NCBI GenBank assembly: GCA_944393345.1
Contig: CALXZW010000001.1
Coordinates: 1 to 40,221 of the forward strand
Direction: 5' to 3'
Length of the DNA stretch: 40,221 bases
DNA from: an uncultured Clostridia bacterium
GTDB taxonomy: Bacteria > Bacillota > Clostridia > TANB77 > CAG-508
Made by a program: the position numbers and the translations under genes. The notes beneath the pieces are model-generated. The model was not told where the DNA came from and made no database searches. It was given only the letters and a program-made list of their open reading frames with translations. Below, piece after piece: positions 34,862 to 40,221 of this stretch; positions within the stretch are counted from its first letter, which is position 1, and every line of letters starts with the position of its first letter.

Positions 34862-34903
34862 AATAAAAAGCTTTTTATTATCATCAATAAAAAGCTTTTT
34901 ATT
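34862..34903. terminator. Double palindrome acting as terminator of pcrA
   Basis: An 18-bp self-complementary unit, AATAAAAAG-CTTTTTATT, occurs twice (34862-34879 and 34886-34903) with an ATCATC spacer. Each copy is its own reverse complement, so the two can pair into one 18-bp stem. A T-rich tract follows on the minus strand. Confidence 0.8.
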
Positions 34904-34906
34904 TTA

Positions 34907-37222
34907 TTATATTATTTCTAAATTTGCAAATTTAGCCATAAGCCTTTTATGACCTACTTTATCAAAATTAATATCTACTTTTAAATCTTCTCCCTCTGGT
35001 TCTACTGAATTTATAGTTCCTTCTCCAAATTTTTTATGAAATACTCTTACTCCTGATTCATATTTACTTAAGTCTATATTAGATGCAGATTTTTTTCCTA
35101 TATTTCCTAAATTATTTAAAAAACTTTCTGCTGTTCTAAACATGAAATTATTATTCTTTATACTTGCTGCCATTGCTGGTTCTTTTGTTTCAATTTTATA
35201 AGTTTTTATATTTCCATTATCATTTTTACTTCCATAAGACCAACTATATGGTGAATCTTTAAATAATTCTTCTTTATGTGTTTTTTCTTCAAAAACTTCT
35301 TTATACCCTTCTAATAGTTCTTCTGGTATCTCCTTTAAAAATCTAGATGCTGGATTATAACTTGTAGATCCAAAAATTGTTCTTTGCTTGCTACAAGTTA
35401 AGAATAAATTTTGTTTTGCCCTTGTTATTCCCACATAACATAAACGTCTTTCTTCTTCCAATTCCTTAGGCTCTGCTATAGATTTATATCCTGGAAAAAT
35501 TCCTTCTTCCATTCCTACTAAAAATACTACTGGAAATTCTAATCCCTTTGCACTATGTAATGTCATTAGTGTTACAGTATCATCAGTTTCTTCTACATCA
35601 TCTAAATCACTTGATAAAGTAATTCCCTCCAAAAATTCTCTTAATCCATTTTCCGCAAATTCTTCTTCAAATTCTATTGCCACTGTTAAAAATTCATCTA
35701 GGTTTTCTATTCTATTTTCTGCTTCTACTGTATTTTCATCTTTCAATGCTTTCGTATAACCTGTTCTTTTCAATATCATTTTAATTAATTCTGATATTGA
35801 TATTTCTTCCTTTTTCGCTTTTATTTCTTCTATAGTGTTTATAAAATCTCTTGAATTCAAGAAAACTCTATTTAATCCATATTGATCTGAGTTTTTTATC
35901 ACATCATACATTGAAGTATTATTAGAAATTGCTAATTGCTCTATTTTTTCTAAACTTGTTTTTCCGATACCTCTTTTAGGTTCATTAATTATTCTTTTTA
36001 AACTTAAATTATCTGAAGAATTTTGTATTAATCTTAGATATGCAATTATATCTTTTATTTCTTTTCTTTCATAGAACTTTAATCCACCTACTATTTTATA
36101 TGGTACATTTTCTCTTCTGAATATATCTTCTATTGCTCTAGATTGTGTATTCATTCTATAAAGTACTGCAAAATCTGAATATTTATAATATTCTTCTCTT
36201 TTTAAGTGCTCTATTTGAGATACAATATATGAACCTTCATCATACTCATTTTCTGCTAAGTATACTTTAGGTAATTTTCCTTCTTCATTTTGAGTCCATA
36301 ATTCTTTCTTATATTTTACTTCATTATTTTTTATGACTGCATTTGCAGCTTTTAATATATTTCCAGTACATCTGTAATTTTGTTCCAATTTAATTATTTT
36401 TGTTCCTGGAAAATCTCTTTCAAAATTTAAGATGTTTGAAATATCTGCTCCCCTAAAACTATATATTCCTTGGTCATTATCCCCAACAACTGTTATATTT
36501 CCATTTTTAGAAGCAAATAACGTTATTAATGTAAATTGAGATTTATTTGTATCTTGATATTCATCTACTAAGACATATTTAAACTTATTTGCATAATATT
36601 CTAATACATCTGGATTTTCCATTAAAATTTTTATTGTGTAATTTATAATATCATCAAAATCTATTGCATTATTTTCTCTTAGCCTTTTTTGATATAATTC
36701 ATAAATTGTTGCAATTGTCTCTTTTCTAAAATCTCCATTCGCTCTTAATGTATATTGATCAGGCTCTAACATCTCATTTTTAGCATTACTTATTTCTGAC
36801 AATACTCCTCTATCAGTAAATAACTTATCATCTATTGCCAAATCTTTCAAACATCCCTTTATTAATGTTTTTTGGTCTGATGTATCAAAAATTATAAATG
36901 AGGTATCAAATCCTATTCTATCAATAAATCTTCTTAAAATTCTAACACAAATGGAGTGAAATGTTCCCATCCATATATCTTTTGCTGAATCTCCTATTAA
37001 ATTTGCAATTCTTTCCTTCATCTCATTTGCTGCTTTATTTGTAAATGTTATTGCTATAATATCCCATGGCTTTGCATTTTTTTCTCCTATAAGATATGCT
37101 ATTTTATGTGTAAGTACTTTAGTTTTTCCACTACCTGCTCCCGCTATTACTAGGCATGGGCCTTCTGTATTAACTACTGCTTCATATTGTTTATCATTTA
37201 AACCTTCTAATATATTTTGCAT
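34907..37222 (-). CDS. pcrA: ATP-dependent DNA helicase PcrA/UvrD
   Basis: A 771-aa superfamily 1A helicase that unwinds DNA 3'-5' in repair and rolling-circle replication. Visible motifs: Walker A GAGSGKT at 28-34, GTFHSICVRILRRF, VDEYQDTN (motif II), GDNDQGIYSFRGADISNI (motif III), EQNYRC (IV), TLMTLHSAKGLEFPVVFL (V) and EERRLCYVGITRAKQNL (VI). The C-terminal KFGEGTINSVEPEG tail is typical of PcrA. The ATG at 37222 follows AAGGAAGG; an upstream TTG is not needed. It lies 58 bp downstream of the phosphatase gene. Confidence 0.96.
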   Translation of the reverse strand: MQNILEGLNDKQYEAVVNTEGPCLVIAGAGSGKTKVLTHKIAYLIGEKNAKPWDIIAITFTNKAANEMKERIANLIGDSAKDIWMGTFHSICVRILRRFIDRIGFDTSFIIFDTSDQKTLIKGCLKDLAIDDKLFTDRGVLSEISNAKNEMLEPDQYTLRANGDFRKETIATIYELYQKRLRENNAIDFDDIINYTIKILMENPDVLEYYANKFKYVLVDEYQDTNKSQFTLITLFASKNGNITVVGDNDQGIYSFRGADISNILNFERDFPGTKIIKLEQNYRCTGNILKAANAVIKNNEVKYKKELWTQNEEGKLPKVYLAENEYDEGSYIVSQIEHLKREEYYKYSDFAVLYRMNTQSRAIEDIFRRENVPYKIVGGLKFYERKEIKDIIAYLRLIQNSSDNLSLKRIINEPKRGIGKTSLEKIEQLAISNNTSMYDVIKNSDQYGLNRVFLNSRDFINTIEEIKAKKEEISISELIKMILKRTGYTKALKDENTVEAENRIENLDEFLTVAIEFEEEFAENGLREFLEGITLSSDLDDVEETDDTVTLMTLHSAKGLEFPVVFLVGMEEGIFPGYKSIAEPKELEEERRLCYVGITRAKQNLFLTCSKQRTIFGSTSYNPASRFLKEIPEELLEGYKEVFEEKTHKEELFKDSPYSWSYGSKNDNGNIKTYKIETKEPAMAASIKNNNFMFRTAESFLNNLGNIGKKSASNIDLSKYESGVRVFHKKFGEGTINSVEPEGEDLKVDINFDKVGHKRLMAKFANLEII

Positions 37223-37280
37223 TTTTTTCCTTCCTTCATTCAAAATTATGTTTGTATTCTACTATATTTATTTTAAAAAA

Positions 37281-37748
37281 TCAAGTGTTAATCTTTGTTA
37301 ATAATTTTTCCAAACATTCATCTATTTCTGCCACACAACTTCTATATGTTTCTATGTCATACCCCCATGGATCTTTTATATTTATTTTGTCATGATATTC
37401 TCTATTATAATTTACATACTCTTTTAAAGTATATATTTTCCCTTTTAAATTTGGATAAATATATAATAATTCATCTTTATGACTTCGAGTTGCACATAAG
37501 ATTAGATCCATTTCTTCAATTTTAGAATTTCTAATATTGGTTGCTCTATGACAACTCATATCTATATTATATTCATCTTTCATAACTGTTTTAGCTTCAT
37601 AAGTAGGTATATCCCCATCCATTGCATATATACCAGCAGAATATACTTTAATTCCATTTATTTTTCTATCTTCTAGCTTTTTTCTTAATAAAAAATCTGC
37701 CATTGCACTTCTACATATATTTCCTGTACATATAAACATTATTTTCAT
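37281..37748 (-). CDS. Low-molecular-weight protein tyrosine/arginine phosphatase
   Basis: A 155-aa protein with the family P-loop CTGNICRS at residues 7-14 and the general-acid Asp in IKDPWGYD near 125. The family removes phosphate from Tyr or, in Bacillus YwlE, from Arg. The choice between them cannot be made from sequence by eye. GAGGAAAAG precedes the ATG. It lies downstream of the ZIP remnant and upstream of pcrA. Confidence 0.92.
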   Translation of the reverse strand: MKIMFICTGNICRSAMADFLLRKKLEDRKINGIKVYSAGIYAMDGDIPTYEAKTVMKDEYNIDMSCHRATNIRNSKIEEMDLILCATRSHKDELLYIYPNLKGKIYTLKEYVNYNREYHDKINIKDPWGYDIETYRSCVAEIDECLEKLLTKINT

Positions 37749-37783
37749 ATTCTTTTCCTCTTTCTTGTTTTATTTATACCATT

Positions 37784-38087
37784 TTACAACATTATAGAAA
37801 ATATTCCAAGTATAAATCCTAATATATTTCCCAAAGCACAAATTCTTCCTCTATATAATTTATTAGATTCCGGTATTAGTTCTCCGAGATACAATATATA
37901 ACATTGTTCCTGCTGCGAAACTTAGGGAAACTGCTATTACATTTTCTGAAATATTACCAATTATTCCCCCAAATAAGGCACCAATTCCTGTTGTTATTCC
38001 TGATAGCACAACATAAAATATTACTTTGCTCTTTTTCATTCCACCATTTTTCATAGGTACTGCCATTGATATACCTTCTGGTAGATT
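37784..38087 (-). pseudogene. ZIP-family metal transporter remnant, 5'-truncated and frameshifted at CGG
   Basis: Homology starts abruptly at NLPEGISMAVP (38087), directly after a TAG codon; NLPEG is the conserved core of ZIP helix IV, so about the first 60% of the gene is missing. It continues through GITTGIGALFGGIIG and SFAAGTMLYIV. At CGG (37886-37884) the frame breaks; skipping one base gives S-GELIPESNKLYRGRICALGNI and a final helix to the stop at 37784. ZIP proteins import divalent metals, but this fragment lacks half of the pore. An internal ATG (38066) behind AGAAGG might still be translated. Confidence 0.8.
37884..37886 (-). other. Candidate +1 recoding site (CGG) in the ZIP remnant
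   Basis: Zero frame GTA TCT CGG AGA; restored TCT, skip C, GGA GAA CTA ATA CCG (Gly-Glu-Leu-Ile-Pro). The frame stays open for 33 more codons after the shift. Confidence 0.55.
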
Positions 38088-38099
38088 CTAATTTAGACA

Positions 38100-38160
38100 G
38101 TTATTCGAATTTTTTGAATAACTCAATTTTATTTTAATTTTGAGTTATTCCGTGATTTTT
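38100..38160. repeat. Overlapping hairpins and short repeats between ligase and ZIP remnant
   Basis: GTTATTC/GAATAAC and AATAACTCAA/TTGAGTTATT form two overlapping, mutually exclusive stems. The sequence TTCCGTGATTTTT occurs near 38149 and again near 38192, with a degenerate copy between, so the 3' end of the ligase gene is partly duplicated here. This probably marks the rearrangement that truncated the ZIP gene. Confidence 0.5.
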
Positions 38161-38167
38161 ATTAATT

Positions 38168-38786
38168 TCATTCCATGATATTTTTGATTTTTGTTCCGTG
38201 ATTTTTTGCATTTTTGTTTCTATTCCACTCAAATCCAAAATCACTTCTTTTTATTTTACACATTTCTCCATTACCACGATAAAAAACAATTCCTTCTATA
38301 TAGTGATTTTCAAGATATTGTTTTATTCCCTCATAATCTCTTGGTACATTTTCTAATATTCTCTTTCCGTGTTTTTCTAAAATATCTGTATCTATATTAT
38401 ATGGATTTCCATTTATATGTTTTCCAATTAATTCATAAGTTCCTTCCTCTAAATTATCATTCTTTTGTCTTTCAAATGCCTCTAAATAATATTTAGCATT
38501 TGGATCATTTAATGTACATAAAAGCCAATGTGGAAAGTGCCCTGTTATGGGATCAGGTTTTTCTTGACAAGGAATTGCTCCTTGTGGCAGAGTCCTTCCT
38601 TTTTTATAATCATATCTTCTATAAATTTTTCCATTCCTTATTAAACAACATGTCCCATCTATTTTTTCTGTTGCAAAGCCTTCTCCGGTCTAATACCCAT
38701 TGACATTCATGTTCTACTTCATTTAAACATTTGGCTATTTTATGATTTTCAAATTGTCTTTTAAAAAGTGTTTTCATTTTTTTCAT
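38168..38786 (-). CDS. RNA ligase (DUF5565-like), interrupted by a +1 frameshift at CGG
   Basis: Zero frame gives MKKMKTLFKRQFENHKIAKC to VLD (33 codons), then CGG and an unrelated tail. Skipping one base gives D-GEGFATEKIDGTCCLI, which contains the ligase motif I KxDG (Lys is the adenylated residue). Then come EGTYELIGKHINGNPY (motif III region), EGIVFYR (motif IV) and MCKIKRSDFGF (motif V). The restored protein of 205 aa has the normal length for these ATP-dependent nucleotidyltransferase-fold ligases, which seal RNA ends in repair. All catalytic motifs lie after the shift and the frame stays open for 172 codons, so the shift must be bypassed or very recent. AAAGGAG precedes the ATG; the AAA_14 ATPase gene is 43 bp upstream. 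Confidence 0.85.
38685..38687 (-). other. Candidate +1 recoding site (CGG) in the RNA ligase gene
   Basis: Zero frame TTA GAC CGG AGA; restored GAC, skip C, GGA GAA GGC TTT (Gly-Glu-Gly-Phe). Confidence 0.7.
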
Positions 38787-38829
38787 ATATTACTATCGCT
38801 CCTTTTTAAGTATACTAGCTATTATAATT

Positions 38830-40029
38830 TTATTTATTTACGTCTAGTAGCCAATCTATTATATTTTTATGTATAATTCCATTTTGAGAAAAATCAGTTT
38901 TATCCATAGAAAGCACATATTTAGGATAATTATCATTTATTGTTTTATATGCTCCAAATTCCCTCTCTACTACTCTTGCATCATTTAGTAAATATGCTAC
39001 TTGAAAATATTTTTTTTCACCACTCTTTGTAGCCATAAAATCAATTTCCCCTGGATTTAATTTTCCAATATATACTTCATATCCTCTCGCCAATAATTCA
39101 TTAAATACAACATTTTCTATTGCAAAACTCTTATTTATTTCGAAATTGTTGTTTTTTATTTGTGCAATTCCTAAATCTGTCATATAGTATTTATTTAAAG
39201 TTTTTAATATTGCTTTTCCGTGAATGTCATATCTATATATTTTTTCAACTATTAATGCTTTGCATAATGCATCAAGATATGTATATAATGTTTCGGTTGA
39301 AATTATTCTACCTTCGTTTTTTAGATAACCAATTATATTGTTGGCTGAAAACTCTCTTCCTGTTATATCAATTAAATATTGAAGTATTAAATTAAATAAT
39401 GTAATATCTTTTAATCCTAATCTTTCTACAACGTCACGTAATATGATTGAATCGAACACACTATGTAGATAATCCTTAATATTTACTTCATCTGTAAATT
39501 GAACTCTATTAGGTAGCCCTCCCCATTTTAGATAATCCCAAAAACTTTCTTCATTTTTCGGGTCATTTCCCGTTAACTCGATATACTCTTTAAAAGTTAA
39601 TGGATAAATATTGAAAAGTACATATCTGCCTGATAATACAGTAGAAAGCTCATTTGATAATAATTTGCTATTAGAACCCGTAATAAATATACTAATATTT
39701 TCTAGAGACGCTCTTAAAGAATTTACTACTACTTCAAATTTTTTAACATTCTGTATTTCGTCCAAAAAGACATAATATTTTTTATCATCATGTATTTTTT
39801 CTTTAATATAGTAATTTAATTTTTTATAGTCCTTTAATTCTTCAAATTCTACAAGTTCAAAGTTTATATATACTATATGATCTTCTTGAATTCCTTTCTC
39901 TTTTATTTCATTCATTATCTGCTTTAATATTACTGATTTTCCACATCTTCTTATTCCAACTAGTATTTTTATCAAGTCACTATCGTAAAATCCTCTGATT
40001 CTACTTAAATAAATTTCTCTTTTTAACAT
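38830..40029 (-). CDS. AAA_14/DUF4143 ATPase
   Basis: A 399-aa soluble ATPase. Walker A GIRRCGKS at 25-32, Walker B YYVFLDEIQN, ITGSNSKLLSNELSTVLSGR (sensor region), and a C-terminal DUF4143 module with a nuclease-like ENVVFNELLARGYEVYIGKL, then GEIDFMAT and YFQVAY, where Glu-x-Asp and Gln recall a PD-(D/E)XK fold. The biological role of this widespread family is not known; mobile-element or stress links are proposed. The ATG at 40029 follows AGGTGATT; a GTG within that site is rejected. It heads a unit with the ligase. Confidence 0.9.
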   Translation of the reverse strand: MLKREIYLSRIRGFYDSDLIKILVGIRRCGKSVILKQIMNEIKEKGIQEDHIVYINFELVEFEELKDYKKLNYYIKEKIHDDKKYYVFLDEIQNVKKFEVVVNSLRASLENISIFITGSNSKLLSNELSTVLSGRYVLFNIYPLTFKEYIELTGNDPKNEESFWDYLKWGGLPNRVQFTDEVNIKDYLHSVFDSIILRDVVERLGLKDITLFNLILQYLIDITGREFSANNIIGYLKNEGRIISTETLYTYLDALCKALIVEKIYRYDIHGKAILKTLNKYYMTDLGIAQIKNNNFEINKSFAIENVVFNELLARGYEVYIGKLNPGEIDFMATKSGEKKYFQVAYLLNDARVVEREFGAYKTINDNYPKYVLSMDKTDFSQNGIIHKNIIDWLLDVNK

Positions 40030-40046
40030 TTCAATCACCTATATTG

Positions 40047-40075
40047 ATTATACTGTACCATTATTTTTTTGTCAA
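40047..40075 (-). promoter_or_regulatory. Promoter of the AAA_14 ATPase gene
   Basis: Perfect TTGACA (40075-40070), 17 bp and perfect TATAAT (40052-40047) on the minus strand. Confidence 0.88.
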
Positions 40076-40101
40076 GTTATTTTGTCTATTCAAAATAACT
40101 T
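40074..40101. promoter_or_regulatory. Inverted repeat overlapping the -35 of the ATPase promoter
   Basis: AAGTTATTTTG (40074-40084), TCTATT, CAAAATAACTT (40091-40101) is a perfect 11-bp inverted repeat that touches the -35 box, as expected for a repressor operator. Several TTTTGTC words follow up to 40145. The rest of the window to 40221 holds no gene I can support. Confidence 0.55.
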
Positions 40102-40221
40102 TTGTTTTGTCGTATATTATTTCGTTTTGTCAAAATTGTCAACTTTTTTAAATAATATTATTCTCTTTTATATCAAATAAATTGTTTAACTTCCTAAAAT
40201 TAAAAATTAAATCCACCTGTT

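Noticed and set aside
38641..38690. Simple random pseudogenisation of each frameshifted gene
   Set aside because: Four of four frameshifts share the C-before-GGN form and three of the frames remain otherwise intact. Systematic sequencing error is not excluded, but the same YCGG words occur elsewhere in intact genes (for example TTC GGA in spoIIE) without a shift.
38191..38703. Two plus-strand open frames of 101 and 67 codons
   Set aside because: They are shadows of the RNA ligase gene on the minus strand once the CGG shift is recognised.
40190..40221. A possible 3' end of a minus-strand gene at the window edge
   Set aside because: Only four codons would be visible before a TAA; this cannot be supported.

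Overview
The window is very AT-rich. It carries stage II sporulation protein E, two spore-coat-type proteins, and the radC-mreBCD-PBP2-minC cluster, with many TTG starts and strong AGGAGG ribosome sites. This points to a low-GC, endospore-forming Firmicute of the class Clostridia, probably an uncultured gut-type lineage. The lineage is inferred from gene content and style only; no rRNA is present.

Layout. 1-836: 5' end of rpoB (minus) with its own promoter and a long leader. 1550-2458: an 86-aa orphan gene with foreign-looking codons, then a COG2426 membrane protein. 2504-5553 (minus): AI-2E-type permease, exonuclease III, and a G5/SleB-like wall hydrolase. 5813-7368: lemA-htpX. 7425-13363 (minus): tatD, acpS, a tail-anchored unknown, a WG-repeat protein, a HELTH metallopeptidase with an overlapping partner, and a 63-aa gene. 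13423-15864: spoIIE. 16087-24894: two very large surface proteins in one operon, one with a predicted thioester domain. 25274-26015: an overlapping pair of small genes. 26016-32238 (minus): DUF4321, radC, mreB, mreC, mreD, PBP2 and minC, the elongation and division-site cluster. 32462-33085: mecA. 33133-37748 (minus): M23 peptidase, two spore-coat-like proteins, PcrA helicase and a low-molecular-weight phosphatase. 37784-40029 (minus): a truncated ZIP transporter remnant, an RNA ligase and an AAA_14/DUF4143 ATPase.

Main discovery candidate. Four genes (mreB, the M23 peptidase, the RNA ligase and the ZIP remnant) are each split by a +1 frameshift. All four have the same form: one extra C directly before the GGN codon of a glycine expected from the family, so that an in-frame CGG codon appears. 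Skipping one base at CGG restores the family sequence exactly: L-GRTP in MreB, T-GPHLH in M23, D-GEG in the ligase, S-GELIPE in ZIP. Reading every recognisable gene by eye, I found no other in-frame CGG; the only two others lie in small orphan ORFs. This suggests that CGG is not read as Arg in this organism and instead triggers +1 frameshifting, or that CGGN is read as a four-base Gly codon. Systematic sequencing error is the main alternative.

Canonical -35/-10 promoters with 17-bp spacers and intrinsic terminators delimit most units and are listed.
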